From assembly GCA_031549285.1 (NCBI GenBank), contig JAVBPZ010000013.1:98545-162544 (forward strand): a stretch of DNA of 64,000 nt, in the 5' to 3' direction. Positions 23,917 to 31,730 of the stretch are shown here, piece by piece. The notes beneath the pieces were generated by a model. It was not told the DNA's origin. It did no database searches and saw only the letters and a program-made list of their open reading frames with translations. Position numbers and translations under genes: made by a program. The stretch's first letter is position 1. Each line of letters starts with the position of its first letter. Origin of the DNA: JAAYCI01 sp031549285 (GTDB lineage Bacteria > Bacillota > Clostridia > Oscillospirales > Ruminococcaceae).

Positions 23917-24867
23917 TTAGTACCGGCGCAGAGCCCGTTCATTTTTCTTGCGATAGTATACCGTGAAGGCGACGATGATGATCATGATGAGGCCCAAAAA
24001 CACGTTTTGGACGTATGCGTTCACCCGCAACATGTTTAGAATATTGCGCAGGGTGCCTATGACCAGGGCCCCGGCGATGGTGGCGCTTACTTTGCCGACC
24101 CCGCCGTATGGCGAAACGCCGCCCAAAATGCAGGAAGCCACGCAATTCAGGGTGTAATCTTGCCCCTGTACCGGAGAACCGGCCCCCAGCCGGGTGGCCA
24201 AAAAGAAGCCGCCGATAGCCGCATACAGGCCGCTGAACCCGTAGATGAACATGTGTAACGTGGTGATGTTGATGCCTTCCTGGCGAATGACGGTGGCGTT
24301 TCCGCCGAGGGCGTAAATGCGGTTGCCCAGTGGCGTTTTGGTGGAAATAAGAGTGCCGAGGGCGGCCAACAACGCGGTGATGAGAATGATGGTGGGAATG
24401 CCGAGGAAGGTGGAGGTGGCAATGCGCAGAAAAGACGTGTCGTCCACCCGCACCGCGTTTCCGCCGCTGGTGAGCAGGGCAAAGCCGGATAGAATTTCGC
24501 CGACGGTATAGCTGCAGATGAATGCGGGAAAGCCGATGCGGGCGATGAGGTATCCGTTGCCGCTGCCCACGGCACAGCCGATGATGGCAACCAGAATGAG
24601 CACCAGATAAATGGGCATGCCGGCATTGACCATCATGGCGGACAGCACACCGCTGATGGACATGGTGCCGCCGATGGCAAGATCGATGCCGCTGGAAACC
24701 ATGACCAGCGTTAGGGGTACGGCGGGAATGATGATGTAGCAGCTTTGCCGCAGAATATTTTGGTAATTGGAGAAGGTGCCAAAATTTGGCACGGTGAAAT
24801 TTAGCAGTAGAAGAAACAGGACTGCCAAGATATAGGGAATCCATTTTTTGTTCAGTATTTTACCCAT
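23917..24867 (-). CDS. Sugar ABC transporter permease, RbsC-like (2)
   Basis: A permease of 316 residues from ATG 24867, which has GGAGAG 7 nt upstream; an ATG 24 nt further upstream (24891) is possible but lacks a site. It has a signal-like first helix (WIPYILAVLFLLLLNFTVP), SSGIDLAIGGTMSISGV (canonical RbsC motif) and CILGGVSPYGGVGKVS. The very basic C-terminus is YYRKKNERALRRY. It would form a heterodimer with the 22572 product. Two permease genes are typical of tetritol or autoinducer-2-like and some ribose-type systems. Confidence 0.9.
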   Translation of the reverse strand: MGKILNKKWIPYILAVLFLLLLNFTVPNFGTFSNYQNILRQSCYIIIPAVPLTLVMVSSGIDLAIGGTMSISGVLSAMMVNAGMPIYLVLILVAIIGCAVGSGNGYLIARIGFPAFICSYTVGEILSGFALLTSGGNAVRVDDTSFLRIATSTFLGIPTIILITALLAALGTLISTKTPLGNRIYALGGNATVIRQEGINITTLHMFIYGFSGLYAAIGGFFLATRLGAGSPVQGQDYTLNCVASCILGGVSPYGGVGKVSATIAGALVIGTLRNILNMLRVNAYVQNVFLGLIMIIIVAFTVYYRKKNERALRRY

Positions 24868-24909
24868 CGGCCTGCTCTCCGCCCCATTCATGTATAGGTT
24901 GTAAAGAAG

Positions 24910-24940
24910 GCCGGCATAAGAAAACCTGTCTTATGCCGGC
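24910..24940 (-). terminator. Intercistronic hairpin after the binding-protein gene
   Basis: GCCGGCATAAG and CTTATGCCGGC (11 bp perfect, 9-nt loop). On the minus strand it is followed by CTTCTTT. It lies between the binding-protein gene and its permease, so it probably attenuates downstream expression. Confidence 0.65.
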
Positions 24941-25018
24941 TTTGCGGGTGGCTATGCTGCCAGCTTGCAAGGGGTGTGAAGTGCATATGGCGCAAAGACT
25001 GGCGGCTGACATATATAG

Positions 25019-26053
25019 TTAGTATGCGGTTTTAATACGTTCGTCTACGTTTTCGGGGTTGATGATAAAGCAGTCTATGGGCATGACCGGCTCGAAATCC
25101 TCGGCGGTTTTGGTTCCGGAAATGACATCCAATAAACATTGCACGGCCTCTTGGCCAACGCCGGGCAGGTCGATGGCGGCAATACCGATGCAGCGGCCGT
25201 CCTGGATATACTCGCAGCCTGCCACGAAACCGTCGATGGCGACCAGCTTGATATCGTCGGTTTTGCCGGCGTCGTCAATGGCCTGTACCATGCCGGGGAA
25301 CCAGGAGTCGGTGATGGAAAATGCGGCCTGAACATCATAGCCCGCGGCCGCCATCAGGTTTTCCATGGCTTTCCGGGCGCCGTCGTTGTCACAGGGGTCG
25401 TTGAACATTTCGCCCACAACGTTCCAGTTGCTGCCTTCCAGTGCGGCGATAAAGCCGTCGGAACGGGCGCCATGCACCACGTTGCCGTTGTTCCCGCGGA
25501 TAAGCACGACATTGCCGCCTTCCGGCATTGCGTCCATCAGCAGCTCGGCGCACAGCTCGCCCGCCTGGGTGGAAGCGGTGCAGTACTGGCTGATGACCCG
25601 GTCTTCAAAGCCTTCGGTGAGGCGGCCGTCCACCGTGACGGTGGGAATGCCCGCGTCTTTGGCACGCTGCAGGGCTTCCAGGGTGGAGTCTCCATCATTG
25701 GGGTTTACCAGCATGCCGTCAACGCCCATGTTGATCAGGTCTTCGATGTGGTTCACCTGGGTGGCAACATCGGTGATGTTGTTGCAGGTTAGCAGGACGT
25801 ACTCGGCGCCGGCCGCTTCCACCGCTTCTTTTATGGCGGCTTCCAGTGCGGCTTGGGCTTGGTCATTTGGCAGGCGGGTGGCATAGCCGATGGTCAGTTT
25901 TTCGCCGGTGGCGGCATCTTGTGGTGCGGCGGCGGGGGCATCGCCCCCGGCGATAGGTTCCACATTGCTGGAGGCCGTGTTTCCACAAGCGATAAGCGAG
26001 GCCATCATTACCAGGCAGAGCAGGATTGCAAGACATTTTTTCGGCTTGATCAT
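25019..26053 (-). CDS. Sugar-binding lipoprotein of the ABC importer
   Basis: A 344-residue RbsB-type binding protein. Lipoprotein signal with lipobox SLIAC (residues 19-23), then an Ala/Pro/Gly linker. The mature domain shows the periplasmic-binding fold (LTIGYATRLPNDQAQAALEA; VNHIEDLINMGVDGMLVNPN; GIPTVTVDGRL; IRGNNGNVVHGARSDGF; KLVAIDGF). ATG 26053 follows AAAGGAGG. Second gene of the operon, 36 bp after the cyclase-family gene. Confidence 0.92.
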   Translation of the reverse strand: MIKPKKCLAILLCLVMMASLIACGNTASSNVEPIAGGDAPAAAPQDAATGEKLTIGYATRLPNDQAQAALEAAIKEAVEAAGAEYVLLTCNNITDVATQVNHIEDLINMGVDGMLVNPNDGDSTLEALQRAKDAGIPTVTVDGRLTEGFEDRVISQYCTASTQAGELCAELLMDAMPEGGNVVLIRGNNGNVVHGARSDGFIAALEGSNWNVVGEMFNDPCDNDGARKAMENLMAAAGYDVQAAFSITDSWFPGMVQAIDDAGKTDDIKLVAIDGFVAGCEYIQDGRCIGIAAIDLPGVGQEAVQCLLDVISGTKTAEDFEPVMPIDCFIINPENVDERIKTAY

Positions 26054-26089
26054 TCTATTTTCCTCCTTTACATCTATCCGCTGGAGAGC

Positions 26090-26809
26090 TTACAGTACGT
26101 CAAAACCCTCCAAAACGACTACCGGGGTGGTGCAGGAATCGATGCCCTGTACAGCCCACAGGCCGGGCACCGCCACAATAAAGGACACATCCTGGGTGAG
26201 CTGGTCCAGGTTGGTTAACATTTCCAGCAGGGGAATATCGTTTTTCAAGAGCAGGTCGTGAACACGATTGTTGTTTTCGTCCACATGATGGCAAAAATCT
26301 ACAGACATGTCTGAACCAAAGACCGTGATTCCTTTTTCAATCATATAATGGGCGCATTCGACAGTGAACGCGGGCATTTGGTTTTTTACCAGCAGACCGG
26401 TTTGCTGCAGCTGCTTTTCCACCGTGGAGTGTGCCACCAGAAAATCGCCTTTTTTCAGGCGGCCGTTGTCCACCTGTTTGAACTTTTCCAGGTCAATCAC
26501 CGCGCCGATGGGTTCGTCGAACACCATGTTGACGCAGCGGGCGATGAATGTTTGGGGGGGATACTGGTCTATGGAACGGCCGGCGTGGTTCAGGTGGTAG
26601 GGGGATTCCGTGTGGGTTTTCAGGTGCGACTTCATTTTAATAATCTGGGCGATGGAATCATCGATGTAGTTTTTGTATTCGTCAAGGGGCCAGATTAGGT
26701 TTTCCTCCAGAACCGCGTCTGCAATGTCGTCTGGGGAGACCGGATCTTTCATGGGGATGATGGGACAGGTTAAATTGATCATGCGAACCTTACTCATGTC
26801 CAAGACCAT
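26090..26809 (-). CDS. Cyclase-family (kynurenine formamidase-like) metal hydrolase
   Basis: A 239-residue member of the PF04199 "cyclase" family (KynB, isatin hydrolase). Its metal signature SHLKTHTESPYHL corresponds to HxGTHxDxPxHF, with Glu in the Asp position. INLTCPIIPMKDPV at the N-terminus is typical. Family members hydrolyse amides or lactone-like rings. As first gene of a sugar operon it could open a lactone or ester of the substrate; this is inference. ATG 26809 has GAGGG 7 nt upstream. Confidence 0.82.
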   Translation of the reverse strand: MVLDMSKVRMINLTCPIIPMKDPVSPDDIADAVLEENLIWPLDEYKNYIDDSIAQIIKMKSHLKTHTESPYHLNHAGRSIDQYPPQTFIARCVNMVFDEPIGAVIDLEKFKQVDNGRLKKGDFLVAHSTVEKQLQQTGLLVKNQMPAFTVECAHYMIEKGITVFGSDMSVDFCHHVDENNNRVHDLLLKNDIPLLEMLTNLDQLTQDVSFIVAVPGLWAVQGIDSCTTPVVVLEGFDVL

Positions 26810-26913
26810 TTCGTTACCCTCTTTCCATTTTTGCTGGCGGAAGCCGCTCGATTATTTTTTGCGTTTTTTTGCGTTTGCTATCTTATTTTTGTTTTTATTC
26901 GTTGTAATTTAAG

Positions 26914-26941
26914 ATTATACACAAAATTCGACAAAATTCAA
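26914..26941 (-). promoter_or_regulatory. Promoter of the sugar operon
   Basis: On the minus strand, TTGAAT (26941-26936), a 16-bp spacer and TATAAT (26919-26914). The -35 and spacer are covered by the two ACAAAATTC repeats. Confidence 0.7.
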
Positions 26942-26993
26942 GCATATTTTTTCTATTTCATTGGATTGCACATAATATTATATTGAATTTTGT
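26921..26993. promoter_or_regulatory. Candidate DeoR operators in the divergent promoter region
   Basis: ACAAAATTC occurs at 26921-26929 and 26931-26939 (10-bp step), and its inverse GAATTTTGT at 26985-26993. The first two cover the operon promoter. The third ends at the first base of the deoR -35 (26993). Confidence 0.6.
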
Positions 26994-27021
26994 TGATTTT
27001 TTTCGCATATTGCGTTATTAT
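26993..27021 (+). promoter_or_regulatory. Promoter for the DeoR-family regulator
   Basis: TTGATT (26993-26998), a 17-bp spacer and TATTAT (27016-27021), adjoining the inverted repeat unit GAATTTTGT. Confidence 0.6.
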
Positions 27022-27069
27022 ATGGTTATGTAAAACAATCCCACATTTTATTGACAGGAGAGGATTCAT

Positions 27070-27873
27070 TTGCTCGCAATAGAACGGCAGAAAATTATCA
27101 TGCATTTAATCTCGGAGTATGGCCAGGTGACGGTACGGGATTTAAGTACGCAGCTGGATGTGTCGGCGGCCACCGTTCGGAACGACCTGACCAAGCTGGA
27201 GCAGGAGAAAAAGATTCAAAAAACCCACGGGGGCGCAACCATTCCGGTGGAAGAGCCCTTTTCGATTTTGTATACGGCGCCTTCGCCCAGTTATTACCGC
27301 TTTGAAACGCGCCAGGCAAGGAACATAGAGGAAAAGCAAAGAATAGTGAATGCGGCGGTGGACAGCATACAGGATGGGCAATGTATTTTACTGGATGCCA
27401 GTTCCACAGCGCTGGAGCTGGCAAAATTGCTGGGACAGTTTTCCCGCCTTACGGTGGTGACAAATGGGATAGACACTATGCTTGCGCTGAAAAATATGCC
27501 GAACATTGTGGTGATTTTTATCGGCGGCATTGTATCCAAATTTTCTTCCTCGATAGAGGGGTTGCTGGGGGCTGACCTGCTGAACCACATTAACCCGGAT
27601 ATTGCGTTTGTTTCGGCCCACGGGATCTCGCTGCGCGAGGGAGTGACGGATTTTAACGTATATGAGGTGGAGCTGAAACGTACCATGGTGGCCCATAGCA
27701 AAAAGGTGGTGGCCATGCTGGATTACACAAAATTTGGCACCGTGTCCACCGCCAGTTTTTGCCGGACACAGGATATTGACCTGTTGCTAACGGACGAAAA
27801 AACGCCGCAGGATGTGATAGACCTGTACCGTGACAACGGGCTGGACGTGGTGGTTTGCCGGGACAGGCAGTGA
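27070..27873 (+). CDS. DeoR-family transcriptional repressor of the divergent sugar operon
   Basis: A 267-residue regulator. The N-terminal winged HTH reads QVTVRDLSTQLDVSAATVRNDLTKLEQEKKIQKTHGGA (split here only by eye; residues about 17-54), the DeoR pattern VxxLSxxLxVSxxTxRxDLxxLExxGxLxRxHGGA. The C-terminal DeoRC sensor (about 80-260) is a sugar-phosphate-binding, isomerase-like fold with GQCILLDASSTALELAKLL and IGGIVSKFSSSIEG. Start is TTG 27070 after AGGAGAGG with a 6-nt spacer. The inducer is probably a phosphorylated intermediate of the operon's pathway. Confidence 0.93.
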   Translation: MLAIERQKIIMHLISEYGQVTVRDLSTQLDVSAATVRNDLTKLEQEKKIQKTHGGATIPVEEPFSILYTAPSPSYYRFETRQARNIEEKQRIVNAAVDSIQDGQCILLDASSTALELAKLLGQFSRLTVVTNGIDTMLALKNMPNIVVIFIGGIVSKFSSSIEGLLGADLLNHINPDIAFVSAHGISLREGVTDFNVYEVELKRTMVAHSKKVVAMLDYTKFGTVSTASFCRTQDIDLLLTDEKTPQDVIDLYRDNGLDVVVCRDRQ

Positions 27874-27881
27874 TATTGGCG

Positions 27882-27945
27882 CAAACAAAGCCACCGGGGC
27901 TGCCGTTTTGGCATACCCCGGTGGCTTTGTTTGGAAGAGGCTTTT
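27882..27945 (+). terminator. Terminator after the deoR-type gene
   Basis: An 18-bp perfect inverted repeat (27882-27899 with 27916-27933). A short T run follows at 27942-27948. Confidence 0.85.
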
Positions 27946-28073
27946 TTTGCGCTGGACGCTGTGGTGTTTATCTCTATCGTTTCCGGCGCGCTGGGTGTTG
28001 TCGGTTTGCGAATTTGGCTTTGCTGTTTTTCCTTTTAGTAGAGGAGTAGATATATAGTCCCGCAACTATTGTG

Positions 28074-28122
28074 GCTTACGCCCCGGTGATGAAATTTTCA
28101 TCACCGGGGCGTAAGCTTTTTT
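28074..28122 (+). terminator. Second strong terminator
   Basis: GCTTACGCCCCGGTGATGAA and its complement form a 43-bp near-perfect palindrome (28074-28116) ending in TTTTTT. A further hairpin, CAGGCTGTGGA/TCCACAGCCTG, follows at 28125-28151. Confidence 0.85.
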
Positions 28123-28222
28123 ATCAGGCTGTGGATGCTTTCCACAGCCTGCAGCGCCATTCTTTCTTTCTGTATTCCCTGCACGCCGTTCGCTTTCCCG
28201 AAACAAGCAAAATCACGAAAAA

Positions 28223-28277
28223 TTTGTCATTTATTTGTCATAAAATTGTCATCGTTTTGTAGTGGCTTTGCCTGTTT
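28223..28277 (+). promoter_or_regulatory. Array of five 11-bp PhoB-box-like repeats
   Basis: Units start at 28223, 28234, 28245, 28256 and 28267: TTTGTCAT, TTTGTCAT, ATTGTCAT, TTTGTAGT, TTTGCCTG, each exactly 11 bp apart. Two such units make a classic Pho box. The eight-base core of the last unit ends 11 bp before a -10 TATTCT (28286-28291) with a TG extension, the spacing seen in PhoB-activated promoters. Confidence 0.75.
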
Positions 28278-28354
28278 TTCCATGCTATTCTGAAAGCAGG
28301 GTATCAAGAGATGACGGACAATTTCCGAGTGTAAATTTGAACGGGGTGAACCAA

Positions 28355-29356
28355 ATGAGGAAGGTAAAGATTGTAAAATTATGTGCGGTTGCGCTAACGG
28401 CTGCCCTTTTGGGCACATTGCTGGCAAGCTGTGGCAGCAATGACGTGAGCAAGGAGCGGGTTATTATTTATTCCAGCAGTGAATCTTTTAGGAACGAGCG
28501 GTTTCAGGGAATGTTGGATGCCAAATTTCCCGAGTATGAGATAGTAATCGAGAGTATTCCTACAGGTGAAAACGTGGCCAAGATTCTGGCCGAAGGGCAG
28601 GACACGGAATGTGATATCTTGTTTGACATTGAGCAAAGCTTTATGGACAAGCTGGTTGGCAAAGATATTTTGGCGGATGTAAGCGAGTATGATACCAGCA
28701 TGTATGTGGACGATTTCCAGCCGAAGAGCAACGAATATCTGCCGTGGAGTCGGTTTAGCGCGTGTATTGCTTTGAATTTGGATATTTTTAGGGAGAAAAA
28801 CCTGGACAAACCCCAGAGCTGGGAAGATTTATTAAAGCCGGAATATAAGGGGCTTATTTCTATGCCAAACCCCAAGACCTCGGGTACGGGGTATGTTTTT
28901 CTGAAATTTTTAGTAAACAAAATGGGAGAAGAAAACGCGTTTGACTATTTCGATGCTTTGGCCGGGAATGTTCTTCAGTTCACCTCTTCCGGGGCGGGGC
29001 CGACCAATACGCTGCTGCGCGGGGAAGCCGCGATTGGCCTGGGCATGACCTATCAGGTGGCGGCGGAGATTGAAAAAGGGGCCAACTTTGAAATTGTATT
29101 TTTTGAAGGCGGCGCGCCACACTCTTCCACGGCAAACGCCATTATTAGAAAAAGTGCCGACCGGACAGCCGTGCAGGAAGTGATGCAATATATATACGGC
29201 GATGTGTTGGAAGCGGATAATATCGAGTTTATGCCGGAGCATGGCTTGAAGGTATCGAAGAATACCAACCCATATTTCCCGCAGGTCCACTATGGCGATA
29301 TGGGCGAAAATACTACCGAAGAGAAAGACAGGTTGATTGCAAAATGGAAATATTAA
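28355..29356 (+). CDS. ABC importer binding lipoprotein (Fe3+/phosphonate type)
   Basis: A 333-residue lipoprotein with lipobox LLASC near residue 26. The mature domain has the AfuA/PhnS/PotD-like pattern (RVIIYSSSESFRNERF; PSWEDLL-like QSWEDLLKPEYKGLI; GLGMTYQVAAEIEKG). Start is ATG 28355 with GGGGTG 7 nt upstream; earlier in-frame codons overlap the promoter. The Pho-box array points to a phosphorus compound such as 2-aminoethylphosphonate or a phosphoester, rather than iron. No phosphonate lyase gene is in the window. Its stop overlaps the ATPase start by 13 nt. Confidence 0.85.
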   Translation: MRKVKIVKLCAVALTAALLGTLLASCGSNDVSKERVIIYSSSESFRNERFQGMLDAKFPEYEIVIESIPTGENVAKILAEGQDTECDILFDIEQSFMDKLVGKDILADVSEYDTSMYVDDFQPKSNEYLPWSRFSACIALNLDIFREKNLDKPQSWEDLLKPEYKGLISMPNPKTSGTGYVFLKFLVNKMGEENAFDYFDALAGNVLQFTSSGAGPTNTLLRGEAAIGLGMTYQVAAEIEKGANFEIVFFEGGAPHSSTANAIIRKSADRTAVQEVMQYIYGDVLEADNIEFMPEHGLKVSKNTNPYFPQVHYGDMGENTTEEKDRLIAKWKY

Positions 29357-30123
29357 AGGATATCAAGCTGCAGATTAAGAATGTCACTTTCTCTTACGGG
29401 CAGACGCAGGTATTGAAGGACGTTTCCCTCGTTGTGGAAACAGGGTCTTTTGTATCGATTCTGGGGCATTCTGGGTGCGGGAAAACGACTTTTCTTCGCA
29501 TAATATGTGGATTGCTGCCGGCCGGCAACGGTGACATGATTTTGGACAACGTTTGTATTACCAAGCTGCTGCCGGCCAAACGAAATATTGGCGTGGTTTT
29601 TCAGGACGCCGCGCTTTTCAACAACATGACGGCAACAAAAAACATTGAGTATGTATTAAAAGGGCGGCCCGAGTTTAAGCATTCTTACAAGCAATGTGCC
29701 AGGGAAGCGCTGGATCAGATGGGGATGTTTGCACACAAGGACAAGTACCCGGACCAGCTGTCGTTTGGGCAGCAGCAACGGGTTGCCATTGCGCGCTCGC
29801 TGGCGCTGAAGCCGTGCATGCTTCTGTTGGACGAGCCGCTGTCCGCGCTGGACGCGGAGACGCGGTTTTCTTTGCGAGGAGAACTGAAAAAAATACAAAA
29901 ACAAACAAACATGACCATGCTGTATGTGACACACGACCAGGAAGAGGCCCTGTCCCTGTCGGACAAGGTGGCCATACTGCACGAGGGAGAGATGCAGCAA
30001 ATTGACACATCGCCGAACATTATGAACAATCCCTCCAACAAGTTTGTGAGCGGGTTTGTGGGGAAGAATATAAAAATGAAATATGAGGCGCTGAGCTGGC
30101 TTGTGGCACAGGGGGCGCGATGA
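29344..30123 (+). CDS. ABC importer ATP-binding protein
   Basis: A 259-residue single-domain ATPase of the Fe3+/polyamine/phosphonate group. Walker A GHSGCGKTT (about residues 40-48), Q-loop VVFQDAALF, signature LSFGQQQRVAIARSLA, Walker B MLLLDEPLSALD, H-loop VTHDQEEAL. It overlaps the binding-protein gene by 13 nt and the permease by 4 nt (ATGA), so all three are co-translated. Confidence 0.93.
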   Translation: MEILKDIKLQIKNVTFSYGQTQVLKDVSLVVETGSFVSILGHSGCGKTTFLRIICGLLPAGNGDMILDNVCITKLLPAKRNIGVVFQDAALFNNMTATKNIEYVLKGRPEFKHSYKQCAREALDQMGMFAHKDKYPDQLSFGQQQRVAIARSLALKPCMLLLDEPLSALDAETRFSLRGELKKIQKQTNMTMLYVTHDQEEALSLSDKVAILHEGEMQQIDTSPNIMNNPSNKFVSGFVGKNIKMKYEALSWLVAQGAR

Positions 30124-31730
30124 GAACGATAAAGCTGGATGGAAACAGCATAGTGAAAGTGCTGATATATGGTTTTTTCGTTGTCTTTCTGTTTTTCCCG
30201 CTGTTGAAATTGTTTTTGCATTTCAGCGATGAGGGGATAGCGAAGGTTAGTGCGGGATATATTCAAAGCGCATTGATAGACACGATGATGGTGGGGGTGG
30301 TGTCTTCTTTGCTATCGGTTGTTTTGGGATTGTCGCTGGCGTATTTCCTGCTGAATACAAAGACGAAAATGCGAGATGTGTTGATTGCGGTATTCACATT
30401 GCCTATGTTGGTTCCTACCGTGGCGCATGGCTCGGGGCTGATTTTAATTTTTGGCAACAATGGGATCCTTACAAGATTTTTTCATACAAGCTCGCACATA
30501 TATGGATTTTGGGGGTGCGTGCTGGGTTTTGTCTTTTGTACGTTTCCCATCGCGTTTCTGATGTTTTGGAATGTGTTGAAATATGAGGACAAACGCCAGT
30601 ACGAGGTTGCCGATATTTTGGGCGTAAGCAAACCGAGGCAATTCACGGGAATTACCCTTCCGTATATATTCAAATCGGCCACGTCGATATTGTGTGCAAT
30701 ATTTGCTTTGATTATATCGGATTATGGGATTCCGCTGATGGTGGGCGGACAGTTCAAGACGCTGGCGCTGATTATGTACAGCGATGTTATTGGCCTTTCG
30801 AAAAACAACGGAAGCGCCATCAGCATCCTTTTATTATGTATCGCGCTGGTGGCGCTGTGGCTGGAGTTTAAAAACAAAACGAAGCCCGAAATATGGAATG
30901 CCAAGTATGAAACCAATACATATATTGACAGCAGGAAGTTCAAGATATTTTCGAAAGTGTACCTGACGGGTGTTGCCTTGTTTATTGTGTTTTATCTTGG
31001 GGTGTTTATGGTGGCGGCTTTTTCCAAAGAGTATTCGCATGGCGTGGAATTCTCCCTGGGGAATTTTAGCAGTACCTTTAGCAAAAGCGGTATAAGATAC
31101 TTGCGCAACTCGGCGGCGGGTGCTTTTTGGGCCGCGGTACTGGGGACTGCGCTGGCATATTTCTTTGCCTATTATTCCACGCGGGTAAAGGACAAAACCA
31201 AGGCTGTTCATATTTTGTCGATCAGCACAGCGGTGATTCCGGGGATTGTATTGGGGCTGGGGTATGTGCTTTCTTTCAAGGGGACCCCCGTATATGGTAC
31301 GACCGTTATCATTATTATTATAAACATGGTGCATTTTTTTGCACCGGCCTATCTGCTGGCCTATAACGCGCTGCTGAAGATAAGCAAAAATGTGGAGGCG
31401 ATAGGCGCCATGTATGGGCTTGGTAGATGTAAAGTTTTGAAAGATGTGATTGTGCCGACAACCAGCGCCACCATCCTGGATATGTTTTCTTATTTTTTTG
31501 TGAACTCGATGATTACGATATCGGCGGTATCGTTTTTGTCCAATATGAACAGCAAACCGCTTTCGTTGATGATACCGCAATACGAAAACCAGCAGCAGCT
31601 GGGGAATGTTGCGGTTGTGGCGTTGGTGATACTGGCGGTAAATCTTTTGCTGAAGGTTGCCATATGGGGTTTTAAAGGGAAAAAGAGGAGGGGCGCCCGA
31701 CCGGGGGATATTGTGGAAAGCCCACCGTGA
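30120..31730 (+). CDS. Fused double ABC permease
   Basis: A 536-residue permease with two homologous halves, as in FbpB/ThiP/PhnU-V-like fusions. Each half has an EAA-like cytoplasmic loop: QYEVADILGVSKPRQFTGITLP (about 158-180) and NVEAIGAMYGLGRCKVLKDVIVP (about 430-452). About twelve transmembrane helices. Start is ATG 30120 overlapping the ATPase stop. The gene is noticeably richer in A/T third positions than the polysaccharide genes downstream, hinting at a different origin. Confidence 0.9.
   Translation: MRTIKLDGNSIVKVLIYGFFVVFLFFPLLKLFLHFSDEGIAKVSAGYIQSALIDTMMVGVVSSLLSVVLGLSLAYFLLNTKTKMRDVLIAVFTLPMLVPTVAHGSGLILIFGNNGILTRFFHTSSHIYGFWGCVLGFVFCTFPIAFLMFWNVLKYEDKRQYEVADILGVSKPRQFTGITLPYIFKSATSILCAIFALIISDYGIPLMVGGQFKTLALIMYSDVIGLSKNNGSAISILLLCIALVALWLEFKNKTKPEIWNAKYETNTYIDSRKFKIFSKVYLTGVALFIVFYLGVFMVAAFSKEYSHGVEFSLGNFSSTFSKSGIRYLRNSAAGAFWAAVLGTALAYFFAYYSTRVKDKTKAVHILSISTAVIPGIVLGLGYVLSFKGTPVYGTTVIIIIINMVHFFAPAYLLAYNALLKISKNVEAIGAMYGLGRCKVLKDVIVPTTSATILDMFSYFFVNSMITISAVSFLSNMNSKPLSLMIPQYENQQQLGNVAVVALVILAVNLLLKVAIWGFKGKKRRGARPGDIVESPP

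Larger units (their letters stand above)
27874..28354. other. Intergenic region with two terminators and a Pho-type promoter
   Basis: The 481-bp gap contains the two terminators, a hairpin at 28125-28151, and the 11-bp repeat array (28223-28277) with its extended -10. No gene seen between the terminators. Confidence 0.7.
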
